Assembly: GCA_004519485.1 (NCBI GenBank)
Contig: CP038132.1
Coordinates: forward strand, 1,235,001-1,299,000
From: Nannochloropsis oceanica
Taxonomy: Eukaryota; Sar; Eustigmatophyceae; Eustigmatales; Monodopsidaceae
Direction of reading: 5' to 3'
DNA length: 64,000 nucleotides
Position 1 is the stretch's first letter. Each line of letters opens with the position of its first letter. Below the pieces are notes generated by a model. That model searched no databases. It was not told where the DNA came from and saw only the letters and a list, made by a program, of their open reading frames with translations. Shown in pieces: positions 1 to 11,389 of the stretch. The translations under genes were made by a program, and so were the position numbers.

Positions 1-809
1 CACTCCAACTGTGCAGTTTCAGATGCACTCATCTTGGAAAGAAATTCTGCGCAAGGTTCGCCAAGCAGGCTTTCGCTTTCTCCCTTAATACACAACTCAA
101 AAATTGAGTTCCGCATGTCGCCCATCACTAGGACAGCCACTAACGTCTTGTCCATCTCAGTCTACATGCTATTTTTAGTAATGGGCCAAAAATTTGATGC
201 AATGTATTGAGTGAACTGGGTCTGTGAATGCCTGTCTGCTGTACTATTCAATTCAATTGATGGATACAGTGAGAGTACACCTCTGTTAGGGTTAGAGTTA
301 GGGTTCCCCTTTGGGCGAACGGCAATTGAGAAGGCAAAGATATTTGCCGAACAGGGGACGAAGGGGTGGGGCGGATTAATGGCATGCTTTCTATCCAGGG
401 AGAGTTTGAAGGCTGGATTTTGGGGGGTGGTAGTGTGGTGATTGTGTGCATGTTGTGGGCAACAACTGTTTTTACACAGCAAGCTCGCCAAAGGCCGCAA
501 CAATAGTCATACCCTCTTCTTGCTTTCATCGTCTCTGTCTCTCGCTTCATTTTCCTTTGATTCTTACTCGTCCATTCATGGATACACGGAGCGCATCTGT
601 CTTGTGTCCGGAATATGTGTATCTCTATGTCTGTATGTATACGCAACCCCAATCTACCCTCCTCCCCGGGCACTACTACACTAATTCAGCGTCCCCTGCC
701 CACCCTCTCGGACCTTCCTCTCCTCATGCCCTTCCTCCTCCTCCCTTCCACTACACCGTCGCCGGAAAAACCTGGAGTCCGTACAAAAGTGGGTAAGTTT
801 GCATGTATT
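1..809. other. No supported gene
   Basis: No reading frame here shows a recognisable domain or a convincing exon. A short interstitial telomere-like stretch, TTAGGGTTAGAGTTAGGG, lies near 287-304. The rest is mixed-composition intergenic sequence. Confidence 0.5.
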
Positions 810-1475
810 TTACATCTCTTGAATTATTGATTTTGATAACTGCAAAGCAGTTATCATCTCCTCCTCCCTCCGGGCTCGCTCAGTCATCCGTGGGTCGTTC
901 TTCTTCCGTATGACATCCAGCTCCAGCTCCTTCTCCTTCTGCACTCTGACGACTTCCAACTTTAATTTCTTCTCGGCGATGCTGGCGTAATGGCTGCGCT
1001 GCTCCTTCATCCACACTTGATTCCCTTTTTCCAATCGGTCGACGACACGCGTCAACTTCTTTAACGACGCCCCATAAGCCTCCTTGAGGGTCTGAATCTT
1101 TGCCGACGCTAAAGCATCTTTTGCTGCCACGATCTCCTGCATTTTCTCCCGGGCCAAAATCGCCTTATGTTCCTGTTTGTTTGGTGTAGATGGGTTAGAA
1201 GGAGGGGAGGGATCAAAAGGAGGAAAAACCTCACACGCCTCGGCCTTTCCTGGCCACGTTTTGACAAATAATAACATAATAACGAAGTACCTTCTTAGCA
1301 TGGCGTATAATCGCTGCAATTCCTTCACTCCTTCTTTCTTTTCTCGGAGTTTTGACTTCCACCTCTCACTGAGAGGTTCGTCCTCCGGCGGTGCCAAGGC
1401 TTTGAAAGCATCCGCCAAAACTTGAGGGCACTGCATTTCTTGATTGTAATTCCGGGTGTCCTCCTCTGAAAGCAT
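810..1475 (-). CDS. Charged coiled-coil protein of unknown function (uncertain gene model)
   Basis: I do not recognise this 221-residue frame. Its second half is strongly helical and charged, with long runs of K, E and R and heptad-like spacing, so a coiled coil is likely. The first 60 residues are also Lys/Glu-rich. Residues about 62-100 look different: a hydrophobic patch, then a Pro/Ser-rich piece. They are bounded by a GT (1290-1289) and an AG (1174-1173) that resemble intron ends. Removing that 118-base piece would break the frame, so either the frame is read straight through or the gene is decaying. The setting next to degenerate frames and repeats, and the coiled-coil composition, recall accessory proteins of DNA transposons, but no DNA-binding domain is visible here. 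The ATG is the first one after an in-frame stop. Confidence 0.4.
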   Translation of the reverse strand: MLSEEDTRNYNQEMQCPQVLADAFKALAPPEDEPLSERWKSKLREKKEGVKELQRLYAMLRRYFVIMLLFVKTWPGKAEACEVFPPFDPSPPSNPSTPNKQEHKAILAREKMQEIVAAKDALASAKIQTLKEAYGASLKKLTRVVDRLEKGNQVWMKEQRSHYASIAEKKLKLEVVRVQKEKELELDVIRKKNDPRMTERARREEEMITALQLSKSIIQEM

Positions 1476-1528
1476 ATTTCTTCGCCCTCCTCTCCTTTAT
1501 CGTCCAATGTCCTCTCCATTTTGTCTTC

Positions 1529-1834
1529 TTATCGATCCTCCGCCTCTACCCTCGCTTTTTTCCAGGACCTCATGGCCCGCGGGGAGGACGATAGCGTTGT
1601 ACTGGACCCTTCTTCGCTCGACCCCGCCGCTCGTTGGTAATCTCTGCACGCTTCGCAATCTGCTGCCAGCCGCTTGTACTTCGCGGGTTTACTAATTTTG
1701 CAAAAGCGGCAATGTTGTTTGTGGTTGCAGGCATCGTACGTTTGCGGCCTTCCCCGGCGATTTCCTCGCTCTGGCGCCGTCTGGAGGACCTCCAGTGGTG
1801 CCACTGGTTGGCATGAAGAATCAATTAGGGTCAT
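1529..1834 (-). pseudogene. Possible decayed SANT/trihelix-like fragment
   Basis: Upstream of the coiled-coil frame on the same strand, two overlapping frames share a stretch whose residues resemble the first helices of a Myb/SANT-like domain: a basic RGRP-TYDA piece in one frame and GWQQIAKR in another. The resemblance jumps frame, so if real this is broken. Together with the 810-1475 frame it could be one old transposon-associated gene. The call rests on weak pattern similarity. Confidence 0.2.
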
Positions 1835-4131
1835 GATGCACCTAGAAAGGCAACAGATGGCAATATTATGGTGTTTTAGAGTAGATTTAAGAGGTTGGAA
1901 GGGTGGAAAGATGGCAAAACCTTATTCAATTTATTACGCGGGAGACAGCTCATGATAGAAATGGCGATAAATGACGTTCGGCACAGATCTAGAATCGTAC
2001 CGCCGAGACAAACGAAAGTGCTTCCCAATCAGAATTTTCGCTCCATAAACACGAGCAAGAAATAGGAAAATGCGGAGAAACACCGAAAATGCTAGATTTT
2101 GGCGTATTTTTCGTCATTTTGGTTCATTTTGTGCGCGAAGCCTCGAAAAAGGCCCTTGAGAAAACAGACCAGGGTGAGCGTTTCAAACCCTCTTAAGAAA
2201 TCTTGTATGACCAAAAATGACTCAGACTCACTGAGCGGTGCCTTTTTCCATGCTACAAAAGCCGATCAGTACCTCAAATGTGGTTTGGTTCCGCGCTGCC
2301 TTCATAATAGGGCTGCTTGTTTTCCTAGTCCTTAATGTCAAAGCATTTGAAGAACCGTCACATCACCTCCTGCAACGAGAGCATTTCCAGTGGACTCGCA
2401 CATTATTGACGCAAGATTGGTAGTCCTTGTCATAACAAATAGTGATCCTGTATATGAGATGAACCGTGTACCATGTATTGCTATTGGAACGAATTCAACA
2501 GCACCTGGCACTGGACATGGTAGACGACCTGTGGACCTGGTGTGTGTGTCAAGGGTCCCTATCTTTCGTCAAACGGACGCCTTAGCAATTGAAATTTAAA
2601 AATTGGACAACGCAAGAAGAGCGAAGTGCCACAAATCAATCGCAAGGGACATCGAAATTTATCGAAACGCCGTGAACTTGACCATACCTTCCGAGGAATT
2701 CATCGTCGAAAACCGCTATCACACAGACAATCTTGGTCGATGGATTCGAATTTCACAGCCGTTTTGGTAGAAATTCGCGCCTTCAGACGGCCATGCCATG
2801 ACTGCTATCCATCAAGGAAGCCTTGAACAACCGCTCTGTCTCCTGACATATACAGAGTGTTGGGGGTTGTTTCATCTTACCCGTGACTATAAAATCATTT
2901 TGATGTCGGAGTTGCTGCAGGAAAAATCTTCTAGACACACGCAGGCCGGGAAAAGATGAACCAGGGTTAGGATTATTGTAGATGCCACTTTCTAGTCTCG
3001 GTTTTAGGACCAGAATGATTCACTTAGAAAGCCATCTTCATCCATGGAAACATGTCCTGCATTTTGTCACATTTCTTTCTCTGGTGCATTCATGCTCTTT
3101 TTCACACATTATGCCTTATCACGAAAAAGGGTGCTATCAGTGAGATCCTGACAGATCTAGGTTTTTATGAGACATAACTGGTCAGAACTTTTTTCTCCAG
3201 GTGAGTAGGTTACAGTGGGTACCGGGGTGTTTGATAGTTCCCAAACCTTCAAACTTAGGGAGGCTGCAAAATACTTTGATACCTTGTTGTTTTTCTGGCA
3301 CTCACGAATGATAAGTCTTTCCCCCTTTACTAAGATGCAACGGAAAGCCAAATGGTTGTCGTAATATGATTCTGTGATTTGTTGACAGAAACAATGGCAT
3401 TGAAGAGAATTCTTGGATAAGGATCGCGAGCGTGGTTGGTAGGGTGCTTTCCGCGGTTGGATTTGGAATGCTCATCAGCCGATATCGATATAAATGATTG
3501 ACCTACGCATCAATCATTATTTTTTCTTTATCATTCATGCGGCTGTCTCTTCGCAACTCATCGATTGGAGGAAGGGGAGATTTGGAGATTTTCTTTGCGT
3601 AAGTAGGAACTCGTTTCGACGATTCTTTCAAGGTATGTCGCTAATATGAACGATCTCCCCGCGCCTTTTCCCATTGTTTTCACTTGTTTTTCCGATCAAT
3701 TTGTTCTATCTCCACTCGACAGTATTGACAAGTAGGTACACGTGTAAAAGCGATCTTATTTTTTTTCCTTTTGAGTTTCCAGATAATTTAAAGCCCGCAT
3801 CCCAACCAGAAAGCAAGAAATTTTCTTCAGAAATGATGTTTTCAAATTGTTCCTTCATTAGTTTCCACAAGTTCTGGGATTTTCATTCTCCTAATGAGCT
3901 GAGAATGAAACAAATAATGAAAACTCTTGCCGTTGCGCGTGGTGGATGGCGACAAAGCGTGGGATAACTTGATCTGTTCACTGAACATCACAAGGGACAT
4001 TGATAAATAGGCTACTGCAGGTGGTACATTTGATTATATGTTTTTTGTCATTTTGAGAATAATGCCGATGTTGTTAATGTAAGAAATCTCGGAGAGTAGA
4101 TAAAAGCAGGCTGACTTGAAATGTTTGTTAT
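1835..4131. other. No supported gene
   Basis: About 2.3 kb of AT-richer sequence with only short frames in all six readings. I see no domain, no convincing splice-joined exons and no strong repeat. Confidence 0.5.
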
Positions 4132-4545
4132 CGGACTATACAGAAAATTTTGTAAGTTTTTTACTCTTTTTACTTTTTTGGGGTTTTAGTCGCCATTACG
4201 AGCCTTGCCACCGGCATGGTGACATCTCCTTCTATCATATTGTGAGCACCAAACTAAGCCCGCCCCGCATGACGGGGAAGCTGCCGGCATCAGCCCCACT
4301 CGTCGGCGCGGGATGACCGGCAGCCAAAGGAGCGGCTTGTTTAGAGCGGGATGGCGTCATCGTCTCGCGAAAATGTCAGTGGCCTGGTGCCTGCAGCTTC
4401 CCCGTCATGCGGGGCGGGCTTAGTTTGGTGCTCACAATATGATAGAAGGAGATGTCACCATGCCGGTGGCAAGGCTCGTAATGGCGACTAAAACCCCAAA
4501 AAAGTAAAAAGAGCAAAAAACTTACATAACATTCTGTATAGTCCG
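4132..4545. mobile_element. Foldback MITE, two-armed copy
   Basis: The element begins CGGACTATACAGAAA and ends with the reverse complement of that terminus. The arms (about 4132-4290 and 4385-4545) mirror each other through a T-rich tract, a GAGCCTTGCCACCGGCATGG-type block and a CCCGCCCCGCATGACGGGG-type block. A loop of roughly 100 bases separates them and contains a GCCGGCAT / ATGACCGGC theme. It has no coding capacity. Related single arms occur at 4650-4798, 18802-18945, 20523-20671 and 20921-21064, and inside the long inverted repeat at 19.5-21.7 kb. No clear target-site duplication is visible. The superfamily cannot be assigned from this window. Confidence 0.8.
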
Positions 4546-4649
4546 TACGGTTTATGTTATTTTTGGTGTTTTTGTACTGATTAACGCGCATCGCGCTTTG
4601 ATGATTCAGAAGTGAAATCATCTCGTGTGATCTCGTTGCTGATTCCGGC

Positions 4650-4798
4650 AGCTACCTCGTCATGCGGGGCGGGCTTATGTTGGTGCTCACACTATGATAG
4701 AAGGAGATTTCACCATGCCGGTGGCAAGGCTCGTCATGGTGATTAAATCCCCAAAAAAGTAAAAAGATAAAAAAACTTACATAACTTTCTGTATAACC
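4650..4798 (-). mobile_element. Solo right arm of the foldback MITE family
   Basis: This matches the right arm of the 4132-4545 element: the GTCATGCGGGGCGGGCTTA block, the GGTGGCAAGGCTCGTCATGG block and a terminal TTTCTGTATAAC. It lacks a left arm and has a diverged terminus. Confidence 0.7.
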
Positions 4799-5072
4799 GC
4801 GATAGTGACGGATTATGTGTATGGATGAATGAGACACTGAGAATAAGGTAAATATAATAGGAGATAACTACGCATTTCTTTCCATGGTTTTCATCACGAG
4901 CTAGTATTACGTTTTTGTGTTTTCCTTAAATTGAGGTCCACCCCTTGGTGTGGACTCTCCCTCCCCTCCCTTCCCGTCTTCCCATGGATTCCTTGGAGTC
5001 TAAGGATTTGACTCTGTTTTTAATTGAAATACACTTCCTCTTAGCTCATCAAGGATGTATTCCCTTTCCACC

Positions 5073-5398
5073 TCATCTACTTGCTGCACTGCTATGTGCG
5101 CTATCTCGAATAGGGGCGAGCAATAATCTCTCCTGAAAAGCTTCAAGGTACGCAAATCCCTCTTCATTCGACGGCTCCATTACCATTTGCTCACCCCATT
5201 CGTTCCAAGCATTGATGAGGAATATCCGTGAAATGGGATCAGACTTTTGAGAGTATTTTTCAAGTTGCACATCTTAAAATTCCTTAAAGAGCGTGACATT
5301 CCTTTCTTGAGTCCGTGTCATGAACATTGCCTTGTTGCCCACACCCTTAAATTGCCGGTCCTCGTCGTGTGCATATAAACGCACGGTGTTGTCAAAAT
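5073..5398 (-). pseudogene. C-terminal remnant of a WbsX-like glycosyltransferase
   Basis: The fragment carries INAWNEWGEQMVMEP, the conserved C-terminal signature of the Glyco_tran_WbsX / GH99-like family, followed by EEGFAYLEAFQ. The same frame continues upstream through an FDNTVRLY-type stretch, interrupted by one in-frame stop just before DVQLEKY. The family comprises proteins of several hundred residues; only about 105 residues of the C-terminal side are readable, with no upstream partner exons, so I read it as a dead fragment. A short terminal exon of an intron-rich gene is less likely because of the stop and the lack of good splice sites. Confidence 0.6.
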
Positions 5399-6456
5399 TT
5401 GTAAAAGCCTAACCATGGCAGGCAAACATTGAATCAACGCAGTATCAGGAAATCCGTGGGAAAAAGATATTGGTAAATAAGACACAACTTCGCCTGCAAG
5501 CGTCCTTTACTCCTTATATCGATATTATAGTGACAATCTTTGTAGCAGTCACCTAGACATGTATCTGTATTTTGGGATGGGATTGAGGTATTTAAGTGAA
5601 TGGCAACGCAACAACCAACAATATAGCATGCTCAAGTATTCTTGTGCTCTCCTTATCTCCCCAGGGTAGCCAGAACACTCTGTATCGAAGTCGCCCAAAG
5701 TGAAAGAGGGAGAGGGGAATTTATCTTGCGAACGACCCGCGGCATCTGGCTGAAAGCGCCCATATGGACTTGATTATGACTTTATACTTGTGACTTGAGT
5801 ACTATGTGTCACAGTGGTGATTAACCTGTTAGAACCATCTTGCGGCCCCTACCTCACATGCACTTACCTTCCTGCACACACCTGTACACACAAATCACAG
5901 GCCAGAGCTTCTGCGATCAATTGTATAGTCGCTGTCTTACTGAAAGAAGCCTGAAATGGCGTTCGATGTACGTCATACTCTTATGGAAAGCTTTGGTTCA
6001 ACTGCTGAACAGCCGTGCCACCAGAATCAGTGCGGTTATCCCCATAAACTGAAGCAGCAACGCAGCAGTTTATCATCTACTGTCTTGGACAAGAAAGAGG
6101 TACACAACGGCACTGCATCCCTGTGCAGCTTGGCAACATGCTGCGTCGCTGCGGACCCTATTCCCGTTTCCATGCCGCCATATTCCTCATCATTCGCCAC
6201 TTCTTTCTTGGCAGCGAATCACGGTACGTTTCTCGAGCAATCGGAGCCCACCATCCTACAGCTTGTCTCTCTGTGCATATTATGCTGATTCTCTTTAAGC
6301 GTCATCGCACGTCTTATACACACCCATATACATTGGAGTATGCGAGCACGAAGCGCATACAAATATATATACATACAGCAGATCCATCCGTAGAACGTGT
6401 ACTCACCAACGCACATACATACTCCCCCGTACAAAAACTCAGTCCAGAAGCAGGCG

Positions 6457-7708
6457 ATGGACAAAATTTCGCAATCCTCTGTGATCCAATATCAGCAACA
6501 ATTGCGACCGTCAACCTTCAATCAGCATTCTATCCTCAAGTTTAAGACAGTTCATGTCCTCTCTGATGCCTTGCCGTCCTTTCAAACACAGCATCAGCAT
6601 CAGCAGCATCACCACCATAATAGAAGTCACCCAGTAATGAAGCTCCACTACCCCACACAATTCCAAACGCAGCCCCTTGAAAGACAGCTTGTGATGGCGT
6701 CGACTAAGCGATTTTTGATGAATGAATTCCCACTCACAGAGCTTTCGGATGTTAGGCTCTACCCACCAATTGCACCGCTGGGCGAGGCCTCTCTTCCGCT
6801 ACAAGAGATTCGAACCGGTGTGACGGGCGTTTCGGTGGGACTGCTGCCTGGCAGATACTCCAAGATCATGAATAAGTACCTTCCGGTGAGAGATATGAGA
6901 GAAGTGTCCTTAGCTAAAGTTTCTACAGTTTGTGTTTGGCATAGCATCTTTTAGGAACCCTCTCATTCTCTCCACTCACTCGATTATCCTGTTTATCAGA
7001 GTACAGAGAAGCAGCGAAGAGCGTCGAAAGAGGACTTGTCGGGTTTAACGGCGGAGGAGAAAAAGGAGCGGCGTAAGATACGCGCACAAATCTACAATCG
7101 CTCATCTCGCCATCGCCGCAACAGTCTGGAAGGTGACCTGCGCAGCGACGTGAATCGTATGGGAATTTACAAAAATATTGTTGAGCATGCGCCGGACGTG
7201 ATATGTGTCATTTCTCCCGACATTCAGTGCAAGGTGCTGTACATCAACGAGGCCGCTCGGTGCGTCTTTCACATCGAACCATCGCATCTGCTGGGATCCA
7301 GCTTCTGGACCCTTGTCGCCACAGAAGATAAATTGGCACTTTTGAAAGCTCTGAGTACCGTCAGAATCTTCAAATTGTCCCGGAAGGTAGAGAGGCTAGA
7401 CTGTCGCGTCGTCACCAACAACCCCGGTGTCTACGTGTCTGTCTGTATGGCGCTTGTAAATGGGATGCAGGGCATTATTTGCGTTATGTGTCATGGTGAG
7501 CCCCTGCCTGCCATTTCACGCATGTCGTCTAATTGAACGCCGTATGTAATCTTTCATCGTTGGAGGCAAACTTACATTTCCCAAATAGACGTCGCATTTT
7601 TGGTTTATGGTGGCCGATTTGGTAATATCTCCATCTATCTCGAGGTGAATCAAAAACGACCAAAAAGACACAAGAAACGTACGTACATGTCATTGCTTCA
7701 TTTGTCAT
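6457..7708 (+). CDS. PAS-domain protein with basic region (bZIP-PAS-like)
   Basis: Exon 1 (6457-6885) starts MDKISQSS and is Gln/His-rich. A phase-0 intron (GTGAG...CAG, 6886-6999) leads to exon 2 (7000-7495). Exon 2 opens with a very basic stretch, EKKERRKIRAQIYNRSSRHR, and then a PAS fold beginning IYKNIVEHAPDVICVISPD and running through the YINEAA, HLLGSSFW and VATEDKL segments. A second GTGAG donor and an AG before ACGTCG (near 7588-7590) would add a short last exon ending at a stop near 7708; without that splice the protein ends at 7536. The basic stretch lies where ochrophyte bZIP-PAS proteins carry their bZIP, but no canonical leucine zipper is evident. A PAS-containing regulator is the best call; ligand and targets are unknown. 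Confidence 0.75.
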
Positions 7709-8700
7709 GAATAACTTACATCTACATTATCAAGGATGTCAATGCATTGACCTATATTTCGTCAAGATACAACCTTTCTGGTCCTGATCATCCGGAGTTC
7801 TCCGCCGATCTGTACAATCATTTTCTGTACCGAGCCTGATGTATCGACATGATGACGATAACATGGACCATTATCACCTTTACTGGACTCCCTCTACATC
7901 TTAGGCATTCTCCCTGCCTCCCGAGAGTAGCTTTCCTGTAAGGGTTAACAAAGATCTACTCTTTTTCCACCACATTTTCTTGTGCATAATAAGCAAGGGA
8001 CTTCCTCGAGTCGTAGCCCAAAGTACACGAAGGACTAGCTTCTGTAATTCTCAATAATATTTCCCATCCTTTAACTTCGACTTCGTCTGCTATATAGTAC
8101 GTCTAAGCCCTCATTACATCGCGGCTTGTGTGCTGCTAGACAGAAAAATGACAATTTTGCTCCTCCCAAATATGTTTCGTTTGAAACAGGATTGCCATCG
8201 CATTGTATTTTAGATATTGCAAAAGAGACGATTGCTCTCCCATGCGATCTTCCCAATTATCTCTTCATAAAGCAATGGTTAGGTCTGATTCCCCTCATTA
8301 AACGTGCGATTACGATGTCCGCATCGCCCTCTCGCAATAGAACACAACAGAGATAGGATCATGTCCACTTCGATACCGGCCACCACCGGGGCAGCGAGGC
8401 CCACAACCAGCGGCCAAGGACTAAACGCCCCCTGCACAAGACCGTCTTGTAAATATGAATTGAGAAAATAATGTATTGTCCTAAAGGGTAAGAGACCCTG
8501 ACATCCGTAATACCATGGCATTAACCACCACATTCAAAGCTTCAAAGTTTCGTCTGAACCAAAGTAACCAGGCCCCCTGAAATGAAATTGATCATGACGC
8601 TCGACTCCAGCATGTGGTTCTTTCATATCAGCAATCACTCCACGACCCCTTCGACGACAAGTGACGCGCCATCAGCGCGGCCGCCGGCCACCATCATCGA
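7709..8700. other. No supported gene
   Basis: Short frames only, with no domain and no clear repeat. The last part may include diverged sequence leading into the subtilase remnant. Confidence 0.5.
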
Positions 8701-8704
8701 AGTC

Positions 8705-8994
8705 TCGCAAAGGAGAATGAAACGACGTCTACGCCGCTGTGGGATGCGGGACTTAAGGGGAAAGGGCAAGTGTGTGATACGGGATTGGATGTGAGTCATT
8801 GTCAGTTCCGCCAATTTTACGGGAAACGAGGAGGAGGAGTGGATGACCCATCTGTCTTCTTCTCTTGGCAAATCGGCTCTTTCAATAATAGACAGAGAAA
8901 GGTTGTACAGTACTTGCTAGGTCAAGATAATACGGATATAAACGGGCATGGTACGCATGTGTGTGGGACATGCGGACCACTTGTGACTCAATAG
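8705..8994 (+). pseudogene. Subtilase (peptidase S8) N-terminal catalytic fragment
   Basis: One frame reads PLWDAGLKGKGQV, a CDTGLDVSHCQF piece with the catalytic-Asp motif, then NTDINGHGTHVCGT with the catalytic-His motif, and then stops at about 8994. The spacing of Asp and His motifs fits subtilisin-like proteases. The Asn and Ser segments of the fold are not found downstream, and residues usually present between GKGQV and the Asp motif are missing. The nearby sequence to 9.3 kb gives only disjointed frames. It is best read as a truncated gene copy in a repeat-rich area. Confidence 0.6.
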
Positions 8995-9341
8995 CATCAG
9001 CACAGTTGCCAGCCCATCGACAACGGGAGCGACCAACTCCTTGCGTGCGGCATACATACCCAGTGGGGACACTGCCATTCCTCATATCTTTGCAAATTAT
9101 CGTGACACGCCCCTATTGCCGGTACAGCGGCAAACTGCGACATTCAAGTAGTATCTCCCGTTCCTCAAGCATTTACCACGGCCATGTCCTTGACTGCCGA
9201 GAAATCTTCCTTCTCGAGCATTGTCCACACGGCATTGGGACTCAAAATCGGGAACATTGTGACATCCCTACCCACGATGATATTACCCGACACGTCCAGC
9301 TGAGTGTGTGCTTGAGACTGGGGCGTCCGTGTTTGGGCCTC

Positions 9342-9425
9342 ACTCGTGAGCATTTCGGAAAGACTCATGAGTGTCTGGTGCTGACTTGTGAGTGTTTCGG
9401 ACTGACTCGTGAGTGGTGTCTGAGC
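9342..9425. repeat. Exact-period 21-bp tandem repeat, four units
   Basis: Four consecutive 21-base units each begin ACTCGTGAG or a close variant (ACTCATGAG, ACTTGTGAG) at 9342, 9363, 9384 and 9405. Two weaker units may precede them from about 9300. The period is a multiple of three. An open minus-strand frame (9165-9476, 103 codons) reads through as imperfect seven-residue repeats such as TLTSQHQ and TLMSLSE. No known domain follows, so coding status is undecided. Confidence 0.6.
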
Positions 9426-9749
9426 CTGTGAGTGTAGTACGACGACTACACCTCGTCCTCGATCTAAATCATGCACGACTATGACTGATCACATGACTAT
9501 CGACGATTTTCGACGAGTATCGTAATAGTCAGTCGTTCAGGTCATTTTGGCATAATTATAGTCCAACGTCTGATTCGTCTGCCTCCCGTCTGTGTCTGAC
9601 ATTTCTTGCGCTGGCATCAAGAATACCCACGATGACGCCTACTTTACCTACAACTTTCTGTACAAAGTCATAGATATTTTGTCCCCTTCTTGAAGATCGA
9701 AACCCCTCCATATCAAGATGCCAAAACCATTTGAGTAGAGTGTAATGCT

Positions 9750-10137
9750 CGTCGCACAAATCCGGCCTTCGACCCACTCAAAAAAAGAGGTAGGCGAGCG
9801 TAAACTTCATGTCTTCCTGGGTGACCCATACATCGCCTGGAACCCAATGCTCATCACACCAGCGTGTACCTCGACGCCTGCTGTATCGCAAGGTTGTGCG
9901 TGACGAGTTGCTGTCCAGGCAGGACTTGCACGGTGACACACTGAAATGGCTGCCTCTTCATGGAGGCTTGTCGCTCACACTTCGCAAAGGGGGCTCCAAA
10001 GACAGCGATCGACGGCGGGAATGTACCACAACATAACATCCACTCAGTGTCAGATGAAGAATCTGCGACATTCCGCACGTGGTTGCCGAGCTCCTCAGTG
10101 TCCAGATTCTCCGCCCCGCCAGCTTCCTTAAGCCTCA
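9750..10137 (-). repeat. Inverted copy of the 834-bp repeat family (left flank)
   Basis: This is a reverse-complement copy of the unit that starts at 10137 on the plus strand. The two arms meet head to head: GCCAGCTTCCTTAAGCCTCA (10118-10137) pairs with its complement at about 10202-10221 across a 64-base spacer. The arms stay similar for roughly 385 bases, out to the T-rich stretch near 10550. The copy is diverged from the plus-strand units. Confidence 0.75.
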
Positions 10138-10823
10138 ATATCTTCGCCCCCTTTCTTCCCCTCATTCCTCGTCCGTGACTTTTCCTCGCAAAGCAGAAAA
10201 TGATGAGGCTTAAGGAAGCTGGCGGGGCAGAGAATCAGGACACCGAGGAGTTGGGCAACCACATGCGGAATGTCGCAGGCTTTTCATCTGACACCAAGTG
10301 GATGTTATGTTGTGGTACATTCCCGCCGTCGATCGCTGTCTTTGGAGCCCCCTTTGCGAAGTGTGAACGACAAGCCTCCATGAAGAGGCAGCCATTTCAG
10401 TGTGTCACCGCGCAAGTCCTGTCTGGACAGCAACTCGTCACGCACAACCATGGCAGGCGTCGAGGTACACGCTGGTGTGATGAGCACTGGGTTCCAGGCG
10501 ATGTAGGGATCACCCAGGAGGGAATGAAGGCTAATCCCGCCTATCTTTTTTTTTGCTGGCGTTGAAGGTCGGATTTGTGCGACGGGCGGGATACTTATTT
10601 CTCTTCTATTGAAGTAGGCATGTGGAGGGCTAAGAGGGCAGATGAAATGAGGAGACGGAAAACAAGCACGACGTGTGGACCTACTTGGTTACACTGTGCT
10701 GTATGTGACTTACCAGTTCGCCATAAGTGGAATGGACCACCGGCAGCAAGGGAATCAAGGGTTTATCAGGACAAGAAGGTTTTGATCCGTCTATCACACT
10801 CCGAGAGTGCTTGCTCGGACAAT
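10137..10823 (+). repeat. 834-bp family repeat, short-form unit, left of the transposon
   Basis: The unit starts AATATCTTCGCCCCC and ends TGCTCGGACAAT. It is about 687 bases, because it lacks the internal duplication of about 150 bases seen in the 834-base units at 15.9-17.6 kb. Its end is where the transposon inserted, and the array resumes at 15896. Short frames in it have no recognisable domain. Confidence 0.8.
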
Positions 10824-10841
10824 AGGGGGTGTGTTCAACTC
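10824..10841 (+). repeat. Left terminal inverted repeat of the Harbinger element
   Basis: AGGGGGTGTGTTCAACTC matches, over all 18 bases, the complement of 15878-15895. The sequence diverges immediately inside. Confidence 0.93.
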
Positions 10842-10849
10842 TCCCCAAA

Positions 10850-11015
10850 ACCCTTAAATAGGCTATTTAAGGATTTTTAGCCCTTAAATAGCGAATTCGG
10901 CGCTTCCATTTAAGGGCTGCCTATTTAAGAGCAGGGCAGCGCCATAAATACTACCGTTAGTATTTAAGGTCTCTTCCTTCCCAGCTGTCAAATAGCAACA
11001 TTGCCCTTAAATAGA
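10850..11015 (+). promoter_or_regulatory. Left subterminal cluster of CTATTTAAG motifs
   Basis: About seven copies of CTATTTAAG or its complement (CCCTTAAATAG, CTATTTAAGG, CATTTAAGGG and variants) lie on both strands just inside the left end. A matching cluster sits inside the right end. Clustered subterminal motifs at both ends of a DNA transposon are usually sites for the transposase or its partner; that role is inferred. Confidence 0.65.
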
Positions 11016-11389
11016 GAAAACGACCATTTTAGTCGCTTCACCCTCCTTCATATGCTTGGTACGCCACAGATCACAAGAGAGCAACACATATGAACCGATT
11101 TGTGGTGATGTGGGTGGGTGTGGACATACCCATAAAAATAAAATGACCAAAAAAACACAAAAATCATCATCCCCTTTCTTCACACTGCCCCCGTCGTTTC
11201 CTCGAGGTCTAGCAGCCTTTCATGCATCGTACCATTAAGTGCGCAGCGCATCAAAGGGACTTCATGGTATATTGCCTTGACTGGTGTTTCACAGCGTAGG
11301 CTATGGGCGCTTGAGTGACTGGTGGGGGAGCGAAATAAACACTCATCATTTTCTTCTTTCTTCCCCGTCCTTCCCACTCATGCACAGAC

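Noticed and set aside
287-304. TTAGGG-like sequence as a telomere
   Set aside because: Only two imperfect units; far too short to be more than an interstitial coincidence.
1173-1290. Intron-like GT...AG segment in the coiled-coil ORF
   Set aside because: Its 118-base length would break the frame, so I kept the ORF unspliced and gave it low confidence.
9342-9425. CRISPR-like array
   Set aside because: Units are contiguous with no unique spacers, and the genome is eukaryotic.
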